From: Terfezia claveryi
Lineage: Eukaryota > Ascomycota > Pezizomycetes > Pezizales > Pezizaceae
Direction of reading: 5' to 3'
Length of the DNA: 42,334 bases
NCBI GenBank assembly: GCA_015179025.1
Contig: WHUX01000332.1
Coordinates: forward strand, 1 to 42,334
The number at the start of each line of letters is the position of its first letter. Within the stretch, counting starts at the first letter, position 1. Below are positions 21,414 to 32,466 of the stretch, piece after piece. The notes under the pieces are model-generated. The model was not told the origin of the DNA. It was given only the letters and a program-made list of their open reading frames with translations, and ran no database searches. The position numbers and the translations under genes are program-made.

Positions 21414-22977
21414 ATGTCAAATTTAGGGGGATCGAGCCAATATAAGCTCACTGTGACCCTGGAAGAGGTTGGAAGTGTACGGTCGAAGTTGGTTGGATAC
21501 AAGTCTGTAAATATGCCAAGTTACGAGCAAGGTGCTCATGTCTGTAAGTATCTCATCGTGTTGTGTTCACTTGGTAGATAAACCTTCAAAATGAAGTTAA
21601 CTAGTGTTTTACCCTTTTATCATAGGTGTGAGAGGGGATGGAAAAGTTATAATCATCCCGAAGTGCAACTGTAACGAACCTGAGGACAGGGCCCCTCAGT
21701 CTGTCCAGATAGCTACACCTGTCCCCACACCTAGGCCTGACCCGATGGCTACACCTGTCTCCATGCCTAGGCCTGACCCGATGGCTACACCTGTCTCCAC
21801 ACCTAGGCCTGACCTGATGGCTACACTTGTCCCTACGCCTAGGCCTAACCCGATGGCTACACCTGCCCCCACAACCAAGCCTGGCTCAATGCGTACATCC
21901 GTAGCTATTCCTAAGCCTATACCGACTCCGCAGCCTATCAACAAAAAGAGGCAACTGAGTGAGGTTTGTTTAGATCTGTTCGATTTAGAACTCGATACGA
22001 ATGTGAGTGAGGGTCCTTTATGAAAGAATTCTACAGTTATTTATACGAAATAGCCCCCGGTTGGAGGCTCAGGGGACAAAGTGTTGTCAATGGCTGACCA
22101 AAAGAGGGTATGTACCGAGATCAAGGGGGAGGTTTCCTATGTGGTGTGAAAGAATATCAAGGACACTAATTTTTATTTACCTCTTAGATAAAGTTGAGGA
22201 CCACAGTCTAGGGGAAGTCAGACATAGAAGTTGTAGATCTAACTGGAGTGAACGTTCGGATGGTAAGTTTATATACTCCCTAAATAAACAGGACGTTTTT
22301 TTAATCCTTGCTAGATTGATGCACCGCCGAAGGCATCAGTGAGTGCGAGACATCTTATGCCACCCGTGGCACCAGAAGCTGAAAGCCGTATTACATTCCT
22401 CCCACCAGGGCAGCGCATACCATTTCAACGAGCCAGGACGCCAAAACTGATGGCTGAAGATTTCGAATATGTCCGAAATGTTTTCAATTAGTTAATGGGG
22501 CTAGGGGGCAGTTGCATGGTATGCACAGCAGGTGGTCTTCCTGATGGTGCTATTAATTTTTCAAAATGCGATAAGCACTTGGGGGCCTTCCCGGACCTGG
22601 CCTTTGAAAACTTTTTGGAATGGAAGGGGTATTGGGAGGATAGTGGGACGCTAACTGCGGGGACGGCCTGTTACATTTGTTTTTACCCATGGATATTTTG
22701 CAATCCGATGATGCGCAACCTTCAAGAGGTGCCTTGTAATGCAAAAGATACCCTGATTCCTTTGTTGTGGTTGGTGTGTAGGATGGCGGACCTCAAAGGA
22801 GAAGTATTTGCATCTTTGGGCAACTCTCTGGATGTGCCAGAAAACGACGAGGATTTTAGGGCAACAATGGTCAGACCACTGAAATATCGAGGTGTATATT
22901 GCTGCCTGGGGTTCGTCATTGCTTGCTCTGTATATGACCTAAACCAAGCCATGCAGAGGGATGTTGGTACCAAGTGA
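21414..22977 (+). pseudogene. Five-exon cysteine-rich gene sharing the RecQ-partner tail
   Basis: Exons 21414-21543, 21626-22002, 22054-22107, 22188-22262 and 22315-22977 join in frame through four GT-AG introns of 82, 51, 80 and 52 nt, giving 432 residues. Order: N-terminus with a CNCNEPED segment, a Pro-rich run of five 12-residue repeats, a linker, then a cysteine-rich domain with CMVC, CYICFYPWIFC and PCNAKDTLIP. The same pattern ends the RecQ-type protein encoded convergently at 25166-30083. Only two in-frame stops exist, both TAG where Gln fits (22209-22211 and 22489-22491); splice sites and the rest of the frame are intact. Function unknown; the Cys pairs suggest zinc binding. The gene is either newly inactivated or reads through TAG. 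Confidence 0.7.
21718..21895 (+). repeat. 36-bp coding minisatellite in exon 2
   Basis: About five copies of a 36-bp unit (CCTAGGCCTGACCCGATGGC plus a tacacctgtccc part) inside the coding frame. Each encodes a 12-residue Pro-rich repeat, P-R-P-D-P-M-A-T-P-V-x-T. The unit keeps the frame, so copy number can change without breaking the protein. Confidence 0.85.
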
Positions 22978-22980
22978 GGG

Positions 22981-23507
22981 TGGGCAGTGGTTAATGCAGA
23001 TGGCATGTTTGCTCTCACTGTGAGTTTTCCAAGATTCTTACTGCTTTGGTGTGTGCAATTGAGGTTGTAGGTCGATAGTTGATGTTGATTTAATATTCAG
23101 TGACATGAAAAATTCTTAGGGTTACCTCCAAGTTCCATACGCGTGGAGCATTACAGCTGATCATTTCAAGGCCACTTGTTTTCCTTCATTTCTTTGTTTG
23201 CAAGCTTATATATTGTGCCTATATGTCTGGTGGGGATATTGCCCTGTCTGCAGAGGTGGCAGCTAGCAAGTTAAGCCATATATACAGCTCTCTCATCAGG
23301 ACCGGCAGCTAGCTAGTTATCCATATATATAGCTCTGTCTATAGGGCCAGCAGGTAGCTACTTAGCCATATATAGATGAACGTTGCATATCCCTATTGTA
23401 CGTCGGATCATTGTTGACACTACTGGCCCATTCCATCACAATATGAGCCTGTGTTCGATACCCGCCGAGGGCTAAAACTGAATTCTCCTCTAGCGTAGCT
23501 GGATTGA
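22981..23507. other. 3' flank with a short degenerate repeat
   Basis: No gene. At about 23270-23370 three loose copies of 'ggccagcaggtagctacttagccatatatata' type sequence (about 55 bp apart) are visible. Confidence 0.5.
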
Positions 23508-24500
23508 AGGTTCAAAAACAAAAAAAATAACCTTCTCTCTAGCTATTGCGACAGCTATTCTGACAGCTATTCTGATAGCTCCCCTGACAGCTATTCCACC
23601 CGCTATCCCTCAAGCAATTCTACTACCTATTCTACCCGCTATTCTGCCTGCTCTCATTCCGCCAGCTATTCCAGCTATTTCGCCAGCTCTCATTCCACCA
23701 GGTCTCTCTCACCAGATCTCCCTCCCGTCAGGTCTCCCGCCAGCTCTCCCTCCAGCTCCCACTCTGGCAGCTATTTATTAGCTATCGATTTAACTACTAA
23801 ATTTAGAGCTGCTGCCGCCTCTAACTCTACCACTACTACCTCTCTCAGCTTCGCAGTAGCCTCCAACTCCAACTCCACAGCTGCCTCCAGCTCCACAGCT
23901 GCCTTCAACTCCGCAGCCACCTCCGACTCTGCAGCCACCTCTGACTCTACATTCACCTCCCACTCTCTATCCACCTCCGACTCCGCAGCCGCTACTGCTT
24001 CCACTTTTATCTTTGCTCCTGCCAATACTAATGCCGCTGATGCCATTTCTGCCACCCCTGCTGTCCCTGCTGCCCCCGCTGCCTCAGTTTTACTTTCTAA
24101 GGAAGCTTTTGAAGCAAGGTTAAACCATTCGGTTTTGAGTGGTGCATTCAATAAGGACTCCCCTCGAAGAGCTAAAGGATTAAAAGCTCACGTTAAGAGG
24201 TGTTTGCAATCCTGGGAGCTAGATAGAAGAGGTTGGGTTTTGTGGAAAGCACTAACTACTGTTTCCAATTCGAAATGGTGTTTAAAGAATAGGTGAGGTT
24301 AGGTTCTTCCAATATATTAATAATGTTAATGCTAATTCTTCAATGCAGGTCAATCTTTATACAGATTGCACTAGTTATTTGTCGAGGCATTCGAGCTGCT
24401 ACTGTATGGGCCTCCTTGTATTAGGGGCGAGCCAATGATCTGGCTATTCTGTCGGACAATAGGTGTTTGAGGTCTAGATCACTAAGCTTGGGCCTAACTG
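23508..24500 (+). CDS. Low-complexity open frame, possibly spliced; not recognised
   Basis: A frame without a good ATG stays open from about 23508 to the TGA at 24294-24296 (about 262 codons). It begins with Ala-Ile-Leu-Pro repeats built on a 'cagctattctga' microsatellite, passes through a long Ser/Thr/Ala-rich part, and ends in a normal-looking segment, KDSPRRAKGLKAHVKRCLQS. A possible intron (gtgagg at 24293 to tgcag at 24349) extends it to a TAG at about 24422 and, reading on, to LGLTEST near 24500, where the MITE is inserted. The ordered C-terminal part suggests a real gene fragment, but no family is recognised. Could be part of the neighbouring Helitron-like remnant. Confidence 0.35.
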
Positions 24501-24510
24501 AGAGCACGTA

Positions 24511-24651
24511 CAGTCAAGTGGCAAAATAAATCATACTCTACATAAATATGCATGTCTGTCTTATTTCTAAAACCCATACAAAATTGGCTAATATGCTGCG
24601 TTTATGCCGCTTTATGCAGGGGGGGGTATGATTTATTTTGCCACCTGACTG
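24511..24651. mobile_element. 141-bp MITE with 26-bp inverted ends and TA duplication
   Basis: The left end CAGTCAAGTGGCAAAATAAA... and the right end, read on -, CAGTCAGGTGGCAAAATAAA..., match over 26 bp with one A/G difference. TA flanks both sides (24509-24510 and 24652-24653). CAGT termini and a TA target fit a Tc1/mariner-pogo type non-autonomous element. It holds no gene. It lies between the unrecognised open frame and the PIF1 fragment. Confidence 0.9.
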
Positions 24652-24653
24652 TA

Positions 24654-24910
24654 TATCTTGGTCAACGATGTGTATTGAAGTTCGAATTCTTGGAGGGAAC
24701 TTTGAAGTTAAACACAAATTAATACCCCGTATTTTGTTGTCTACTACTGAGGGCGAGCTTCCATTCATAAGCAGGTTCCTATTAAACTTCCTTTCGTAAT
24801 GACTGTCAATAAATCTCAAGGCCAAACTTTGGCATCGTTGGATTGGACCTATATCCATCTGCTTTTACGCATGGTCAGCTCTATATTGCACTGTCACGAG
24901 TCACCAATTG
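24654..24910 (+). pseudogene. PIF1-type helicase C-terminal fragment (Helitron-like)
   Basis: Read over shifted frames, this strand gives VLKFEFLEGTLKLN, then IPRILLSTTEGELPF, then LPFVMTVNKSQGQTL and FTHGQLYIALSRVTN. The last two are the conserved late motifs of PIF1 helicases in Helitrons. At least two frameshifts and a stop are present, and the Walker A half is absent. A second, different PIF1 remnant lies on - at 32750-33535. Confidence 0.75.
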
Positions 24911-25165
24911 CTCCTGTAACTATACAGAATACTGTATATGCAGAATTACTCATTTAATTGCTTCAAATCAATTCAATATTGCTATAATGCAGGTGCAGAA
25001 TTAACAAGTTTCAAGTGTATCTTACAAGACTATATTCTTATGCCCCTCGGATTCACGCTAGCATAGCGAACGGCACCCTCTCATAATAGTATACTCGAGG
25101 CTGATTATATAAACACTGTGCTCATAATTTCCAGCCTTGTAAACCTTTCGTCTTCATGCTAAATT

Positions 25166-26100
25166 TTAAAGAAGCCCCAGCTCCTCCAGAGCCCTAACAG
25201 CAAATTCCAGTCCCTGGTGCCCCAATTGGGTTCCAAAACAAGCTCTCGTTTTTGCAAACCATTGTCGGAACTGGCGAGGGTCTGGAGGGATCAGCTCCCC
25301 AATTTTATCCCCAACTCTATTCCTTAATTCCTCATTCCTCCATACAGCAAATGCGATAAGCGTTGTCGTATCCCTGTAGCTACAACCCTCCACACTGCTT
25401 CCGCTGCATATCCACTCTGGATTCCCACAGATCCAACAAAAACCTGACCCTGCGAGTCTGAGCATTGGCTTCCATGTGTTGCATTCGGTAAAAATAGCCC
25501 TGCAGCTCACCCCTGAACAATCGCGTACATTGGAAGAACCTAATTGCCGCATACATCCATTGGAACTAGGTTGATTCGAGTCTGCTGGAGGATCCAACAA
25601 GCACAGCACACACTTTTCTCGACATTGATGCAAAAAATCCTTATATCTTTGTAGCTTTTGCGATTGCCCCATTTGTATTCTTTGCTGCCTCGAAGCTGCA
25701 AATGCAAGTAACCCATGTCGAGTAGCTGGTATTGCAGTTGGAGGTATGCTGCGGTCGTGATTTCTAGAGGCAGCATCTGATCTCACCGCTTGTTTATACA
25801 CAGCGCCAGAGGGTGATGTGAGAGCAGGAGTGCCCCCATCGTGACTCGGCGAAAGATTATGGGTGGAGACTGGGTGTTCCGGCAAAACCTCTGTAACGGA
25901 TGATGTGGTTGGTATGCTGTTATCGTAGGTTCCAGTTGAATGACACTTGACCCCATGATTCGGCACGACCCTAACAAACTTTTCTTGGCAAAGGTCACAC
26001 AAGGCATTTCGTGGCATAGACCAACAATCAGTCCCCGTACCATCCATATAACTCCCGAGCTCTAGCCGCCGGCAAACCGTGGTGCTGTGAACCTTTCCAA
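25166..26100 (-). pseudogene. Cysteine-rich C-terminus of the RecQ-type protein
   Basis: From the RecQ zinc segment (CRR..., then CDLC) the frame is open to TAA at 25166. After a Ser/Pro-rich linker come CVLC, a further Cys group, FCWICGNPEWIC and a C-x3-DTTTLI segment. The spacing and the residues around the pairs match the end of the + strand gene at 22495-22977: C-x2-C, W, C-x-I-C-x3-(P)-x-x-C, then C-x-x-x-D-T. Probably zinc binding; role unknown. This is the least damaged part of the gene. Confidence 0.75.
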
Positions 26101-27529
26101 GGGTTCCTGGTCTGGACTTTCAGCTTTAGGATTTGTAGTCCTTGTGCCCTTAGCAACAAAACGATGGATTTTGCCAGTTCGCCGTCTCGTCCAGCCCTGC
26201 CAGACTCCTGCCCAAAGTCAATCGCAGACCATGCGCCGCCATAGTGGATCACCAGCCGTAGTCAGGAGGGTCAATCCCAGCGCCAAGCGCTCCCGTCGCT
26301 GCGATCACGCGGTTATTAGGGTTGCTGTCTAGCACTTCTTTTTGGGTCCCGGTGAATGAAACCAGAGACTGCTGCCTCTCCTCCAAGGGAACCTCACTGT
26401 GGTATCTCAGGATTTTCAGATTCTTGGAGATATCGTCGACTTGCTTTTTGGATCGACAGTATATGACTGTCTTACCGGTGCCGACAAAGCTTAGTTGCTT
26501 TAACAAAATGTTCTTTAAAGCATCAAACGGCTTGGTACCTGAGGCCTCGATCACAGAATACTCTAAATTGGGGCAGTTGGTAATTTGACGGATTACATGA
26601 CATCCTGGAGGGAGGTTGTAAAATTCTCGGAATCGGGTCAACAGCTGAGGAGGTAATGTTGCAGTCAGAAATATACAAGGGAGTCTCGCGAACAGCCGGC
26701 GCAACTCGACGAGGTTGGTTCTAAAATTGGTCTCAAAAGACATGAATGGAAGGTGGGCCTCATCCAACAAGACCCGATCCACTTTTTGGTGCACGATGAG
26801 ACCATGTGTAGCAAAGGTGATTAGTCCAATTCGTGAGTTAGGTTAGCTGGGGAGTGGCATATAAAATTTGTAGGTACACGTACCAAGCATGGTAAAGAAA
26901 GTTGCCTTGATTGCACTATCGGTCGATACTATAACTGCCCCGCGTGAGAAAGGGAAACCATTCCGAATATAAAGTTCAACTGAGTCGCCCCAATGAATGT
27001 GTGGCATATCACAATCCTTCAATCGACGGGCATATCCTGTACGATGGAAACAGAGGTACCACGACGATAGTTATGCGTGCATTTTCGTTGAGTAGGGGCA
27101 CAAGCCATGTGTCGGTTTTGCCTCCACCCGTCGGCAACACTACTATCAAAGGCGAGTCACCGGATATCACTCGTTGTATTGCATTGCCTGCTCCAAAGAT
27201 TTAAACCGCGCCGCTGGCCCATGAAGCTGGCAAAGTGCTCTTATTACAGAGTCAGAGTGTCCTATATCCCCTCTAAGATGATACTTAATTGATTGGAGTG
27301 CGTTTTCTTTGACATTTCCAAAACCGTGTACCCGCTCTGTTGAAGCATCGAGAGTGTGGGGTATAGGACCAGAGAAAGGCACAGGTAGCTTTTCTGAGTG
27401 TTTATTCTCACTAGCTTGGTATGTTCGATAGAGTTTGAAGTAGGAGTTCCATTCGGTGAAGGAGCATAGAGACTTTTGCGGAGCCCAAGAAACTCATGCC
27501 ATGAAGCGAGCATATCAAGAACTCCCAAT

Positions 27530-28130
27530 TCTTATGAGCCGGAAAATCACGTAGTTCCTCCGCATTGAGCCCATATTGTGACTCTGCTATTGCAGTTGAG
27601 TGTGCAGCCTGCCTAGCAAAGTAGTCTGTTTTCTTTTCAGGAGCCTGGAGGAGTTCCTTGGTAATTCCTTTTGCGCACTGTCGATAACTTGAAACTGACA
27701 TTCTCATGCCCATCAACCGAAGAAAGGTCGAATTCAAGAGGTTTGTTAGTCTATCGGTGCGATAGCCTGGAAATAGTTCTGGCGTAATATCCCCTTCCGT
27801 CAACCCTTTTGCCATAACGTGAAACAGTTAACAAGTGGCCGAATGACAAGCAGGTACTTGACAACCATGATCGATACCTGCTGAGGAAATTAAAGTTAGC
27901 AATCCCACCAAACACTCAACCCAATACTACATTACCTGCTCTGGCAGAAATCGACTAATCACTTTCATCGTATCTGTCCTGTTAAGGCTTTTGTCATAAC
28001 GAGTAATAATCATTACCCGCCCATCTATAACATGAATATTGCGACGGGTTTGTGCAGTATTGTAGATGTAAAGGTTGGTGATTTCCGGACCGTGTGCTGC
28101 TGTCCGTTGGTTAAATGGACTAAAAGTAGC
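27530..28130 (-). pseudogene. Tyrosine-recombinase-like catalytic region
   Basis: Reading on -: AAHGPEI (about 28085) resembles box I with His in place of Arg. VMIITRYDKSLNR (about 27990) looks like the beta-hairpin with its Lys. ISRFLPEQ is followed, after an intron, by VVKYLLVIRPLV. In the frame starting at 27815, SSYRQCAKG has Arg45 and AAHSTAIAESQYG has His72 and Tyr81. The His-x8-Tyr spacing is that of lambda-integrase type recombinases, and Arg is 27 residues before His. The His of the usual H-x-x-R is Ser here. Fold and activity are inferred from motif order and not from alignment. Confidence 0.55.
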
Positions 28131-29403
28131 AAGTCTGTGTCAAAAAGGGTAAGCAAATGCCTTAAGAATCGTCCAGGTATATAAGTCTCACTATCCAAAA
28201 ATTCGTGTGCACGCTCTACCCAGGCTTTGGTAGGCTCCAGCTTCCAACCCCCAGAACTCCCATTCTTCAACGCATACTTCTCCCTTAAATTTGGCACGGT
28301 TAGAATCGTTCGCAAAAGGACAGTGTCCAAGCCGCTAAACAATGTCTTGTTCCGATGATCGCTTATAAAGGAGTAGTTATTGATGATCTCTGGTGGAGTT
28401 TCTTTAATTTTGGACATAAATTCTGGGGAGGGTTCAAGTGCTTCAAAGATATTAACGTCATTATAGTCGCCAAAGGTCAGTTGGGTCAGAATCAGTTCCG
28501 ATTCTTGAAGGACGGTTTGTACAAGTTCTTTGAAAGTCTTGATGCAGAATCTATCATCATGGAAATGGAAATAGTCCATTTTGGGGCTCCAGAATAGATC
28601 TGGGACCTTGTCTGGTTGCTTCTTCAACCCGTATGCTAAAAGACTAATGATTTCCCCCATGGGGTGAGGGCTATCCTCAAGAATTGCAAGCCTGCACCAC
28701 GGGAAATTGTTTATAAAAGCCTCAGTATCATTGCCTTCGCATTGAGGCCCTCCCCATCCCTATACATGTGATTAGATTAGCATTCTTGGTGTTTTCCGTA
28801 CACGTATGGTGGCTTCACCTCGGCCAATATAATAAGTCTTGCACAAAATAGCATTCCGGCTAATTTGCTTGTGCAGGTTCCCGGCTCTTCCCAGAAATCC
28901 CTATGGCAATTGTTCCATTAGGTTTGTATGAGCATGCCTTGGATACAAAGCGTACTTACTTTGTACGATTGTAGAAGGTTAGACAGAGGTAGCTATAAAT
29001 AGGACAGTTTGCCTCAGTCCGGAAAAAGACGTGTAATGTAGCTACTGATACCTTGAAAATAAGCGGCGGCATGTCGTCTACATGAAGGTCCTGGTCCTTG
29101 GCAAGGGTATCCAATGCATTACAAGCATCTTCCGGCAGGTTAAAAATGTAATTGTCCTTTGCAGCCCGGACAAGAAACAAAAGAAAACTGACCCATTGAG
29201 AGGTATAGTTCTCGAGAGTTTTGTCCGCTTGCGGCAATCGGAAAGGTTGTGCCTCATGGACCTCTTTACGAGGCGAAACCAATTGGCGGCGGTATATGGA
29301 CGGAGTTTTATTAATCAGGGCCTGCGTAGATGTAAGGAAATTCTTGGTTGCACTGATGGAGATATTTAGCAGAATGTTCCCGAGCCTGGTCTGGGGGAAG
29401 TAC

Positions 29404-30083
29404 TTACCGGATTATATGCTGCTCATGAACACTATTCCTCTTTGCTGGCTCCACAAAATGCTGATAATCCCTAGGAAATTCCGCAGGCAGATTATCCAAA
29501 AACCCACAGCGCTGTATCCAATTGTCTCTCTTGTAAGTAAAGCTGCGGTCGACATTTTCTGAGTCTTCGAAGGTTGTCCCCATAGGCATCGCGCCAGACT
29601 TCTGACACACCATCTTGCCTGCTTCCCACAGCTGCTGAAATTCGCCCAACATATTTGAGTGGGCTCGGGTTGCTCATCCTCCCCTGCTGCACCACCGATG
29701 GTTTCTATACTAACTGGCACAGCGTAAAAGACTTTTCTGTTGCCAGCTGCCACCAGGTATTGCATCAGAGTCTCACGGAACCCGGACGGTGGGTCATGTT
29801 GGCTTGTGCATCTCTTAATGTTCTTGAGATTTAACAGGCACTTTTGGCATCCGAGGCATTGATATCCTTTCTGAACTGGAAGCTCGGGTATATAGGTGTT
29901 ATGCATCATTGACACTAGCTGGAGTTCGTGAGTAGTATATGGCTGTGGTTCAAAGGTCATGAATCTGGCCTCAAGTTGCTTCTCGATTTCCTTTGTGATC
30001 GGGTAATGATGCTGTGACCGGAAGTGCTCGTATATCCCCCCGTGCCTAGGGCCATCCGACATTCCATACAAACCAGACACGGT
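29404..30083 (-). pseudogene. N-terminal zinc fingers of the RecQ-type protein
   Basis: A first finger reads CLVCMEC in one frame and GIYEHFRSQHH in the next, so one frameshift lies near 30045. A second reads GYQCLGCQKCLL followed by His (about 29870-29790). This two-finger layout resembles DUF3505/OrsD-type N-termini known in fungal RecQ-like proteins. Another frameshift near 29650 moves the frame to MLGEFQQLWEAGKM. The initiator codon was not settled. Confidence 0.55.
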
Positions 30084-30089
30084 GCTCTG

Positions 30090-31368
30090 GAAGGTATTTG
30101 AGGTTCAGATTCAAAATATTTTCATCGTGGCTGCTGTGAGATTTGGTGGTCATCAGCGTGAAGATTGGGCTCGAGTCAGAAAGTTACCAGTACGAATTAC
30201 CTATACCTTCGCGTACACTATGCTCTCATAGTGAGTAGTAGTGGAGTGGCTATAGGAAGCGAAAGACGTAGTAGTGCGTTCGGCAAATAATAAAAGTACT
30301 GTTACGTCATGGAATACCATGTGAGCAAATATCGGAATAATGCATAATGAGAATTTGTTACATGTTGTTTTTGCTGGTCACGCATGATATATGCTACACC
30401 TACGAAAATTCAGAAAAAGGAGCTGTATATCCGCCAAAGTTACAAGAGACCATCTGCAGAAAAGACAAAGTAGGCAGAACAGACAAGGGTGTAAAGTTTG
30501 ACGAATCATCCAAGGGATACTGAATTGGCCACCAAGAAATCTGAATAGAACGATAGGTACCCACACTCTTGCAGATCTGATGGGATACTTTTTCAGGCAG
30601 AGGGATATGGTAAATGGCATGAAAAGACATGAGAGGACGAGTAGATCATAGCTAACGCGAGGAAAATCATCCCATGAAATAAAACTGTCGTATATAATAA
30701 GATAAGGGGAAAACGGGGAAAACTAAGAGATCAAAGGAAACTACCCCATCGGAAAAGAGTAGAAAGCGTTATGAGAGGGTAGTACTTTACTTACTAGGTG
30801 GGGCTGTTCGAGACATCCTGATACGGCAACGGTCCCTAGGCTTAGTCTGCTAGCGCCCTAAGTGAGTCATCAACTTGAGCTGCGTACCCCGCTTTCTCGC
30901 TTTCTTGCTTGCTTTCTCGCTTTCTTGCTTTCTCACCGGCCCACATTTCTCGACCCCAACCTCTCAGCCATACTGAGCGCCTTCCTCCGACAGCCTCCAA
31001 CTGCCTCCGTGCCTCCAACTGCCTCCCTGCCTCCGACTGCTTCTGACTGCCTCCGACTGCCTCCGACTGCCTCCGGCGACCACTGAACTGTCTGCCTTTG
31101 ACCTCGACTGCCTTCTCAAATCTTGTAAGTGCCTATTCTACCTCAACCAATGTTTGCTAACTCTTTATAAAGCTTTCCTCCGACCGGCTACTCTCCGACT
31201 GGCTACTCCTCTGACTGGCTACTTCTACTACGGCTACCTTGCCACAGTACCTAAAACTGAAGAAACAGGTGGAAGCTATACATTCATTAAGTTCAATAAT
31301 CCTACGTCGTATTTATTGCCAAAAGGGAGCTATTGTAGTTATTACTGGCACCTGAGTTTATTGTACAA
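30090..31368. other. No gene recognised; CT-rich simple repeats
   Basis: 30090-30850 has no clear gene. At about 30893-30940 'gctttctcgctttctt' repeats, and at about 30990-31078 'ctgcctccga' (10 bp) repeats occur. 31090-31368 could hold upstream exons of the following dioxygenase (a gtaagt donor is at about 31126), but I cannot join them. Confidence 0.45.
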
Positions 31369-32466
31369 TGAATAGTGTTCGCTTTGTTCAACAGTTAGTA
31401 CCAATGGCTTGGGAAAATAGAGAAGAAGACCGGTTGGATGGTAAAGTTGCTAGAGCCTTTCACAAACACGTCAGACTTGAGAGATATATTTCTGCCTCTG
31501 CTGCTGCTGGTGCCCTGGTACTGCCTCTGCGGGTACTGCATCTGAGGCTTTTTCCGCTGCTACCGCTGCTAAAATCATTCAACTTAATCCTCCACTTACA
31601 TCTATTGCAACAGCTACTACCATTGCACAAAGTTATCCTTTGGTGTAGATAGCAAAAAGATTATGGTGGATGATAAGATAGTCATGGTATATTGGCGCAA
31701 GGCATTAGAGATCCCCTTCGGTAGAATACAGGGTGCACAAATGCGAATCAACTTGAAGAAGCAATAGCGGACTTAGCAATTGCTTTCCCACCACCTAGGC
31801 CTAAGGTATCTGATGTGCATCATCAACACTTTGAAGAGGCTTTGAGAAAGCATGGCTCTGGCAACTGTGGAGTCTATCACTTTGCACGATGGGTAGCAAT
31901 TGGGCAGAGGGGAGTCAAAGACCCGGTTCTATCAAGGGATTTATTATCAACTGTATGCATTTTAATGCTGCTTGTGATTTTTATATGAAAATTGCCACCT
32001 TGATACAATCGATCTCCCTATTATTTCAAGGGGTAGATCACCTATGCATCTCCATTATTTGAAACAATATAGGTATGTTCTCTTATTCTTAATAATAGTT
32101 TAACAACTAATAATATAGGGATGCTTGTGAAACATCGCCTTTGAGGGCTTTGACTTCATCGAGAAGGGCATGTTTTCAAGGGATTGTATTAATTCGCAAT
32201 CTAGCTGCAGAGCCTCATAAAGATAAGTCGGATTATAAGGAGGGATGGGTGGTTATGTGTTGTTGGGAAGGTTTACCGGTGGTGATCTTGTTATTCCTGC
32301 TTTGCAACAAAGATTTGAATTTCAACCTAGAGATGTTGTTATTTTTCGTTCTTGTTTGTTAGAGCATTATGTTACACCTTTTATTGGGGAACGAAGTTCT
32401 ATTATTTTTTTCAGTCAGAATGATGTTATGGGAAACTTTGAGCCAGAAGATAATATAGCATTATAG
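31369..32466 (+). pseudogene. TET/JBP-like 2-oxoglutarate/Fe(II) dioxygenase, frameshifted
   Basis: The C-terminal part reads, after a 46-nt intron (32073-32118, branch-like ctaat), through AAEPHKDKSDYKEGWVV, then, one base shifted at about 32266, RFTGGDLVIPAL, RDVVIFRSCLLEHYV and GERSSIIFF. This gives the full set: His-x-Asp (32216-32224), distal His (32365-32367) and the 2-oxoglutarate Arg (32392-32394). Upstream, over at least three frame changes, FEEALRKHGSGNCGVYHFA and WVAIGQRGVKDP lead into it; the N-terminus is Ala/Ser-rich. The family oxidises methylated bases in DNA, and fungal members are expanded beside transposons. The shift between the motifs argues for a pseudogene. Confidence 0.7.

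Larger units (their letters stand above)
25166..30083 (-). pseudogene. Large zinc finger/recombinase-like/RecQ helicase gene, decayed
   Basis: Order on -: N-terminal zinc fingers (about 30090-29800), a middle part with a W-x4-FL-x2-R segment (29205-29150), a tyrosine-recombinase-like region (28130-27530), then a RecQ helicase: RFKSLEQAMQY (about 27195), Walker A LPTGGGKT (about 27125), VIVSTDSA (about 26925), LLDEAH (about 26770), LTATLPP (about 26660), SGRAGRDG (about 26190) and the RecQ zinc start CRRLELGSYMDG (about 26065), ending in a cysteine-rich tail. RecQ proteins unwind DNA 3'-5'; related large copies occur near fungal telomeres (telomere-linked helicases). At least six frameshifts break it. 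Introns are visible at about 26890-26805 (the acceptor seems lost) and 27935-27880. Confidence 0.85.

Noticed and set aside
15769..22491. A nuclear code in which TAG encodes Gln, suggested by many in-frame TAGs at Gln sites
   Set aside because: Frameshifts and a Trp-to-TAG change occur in the same elements. CpA-to-TpA decay of repeats explains the TAGs more simply.
23771..24151. Ala/Glu/Val-rich 126-residue frame on -
   Set aside because: It is the complement of the Ser/Thr/Ala-rich frame on +, whose C-terminal part looks more like real protein.
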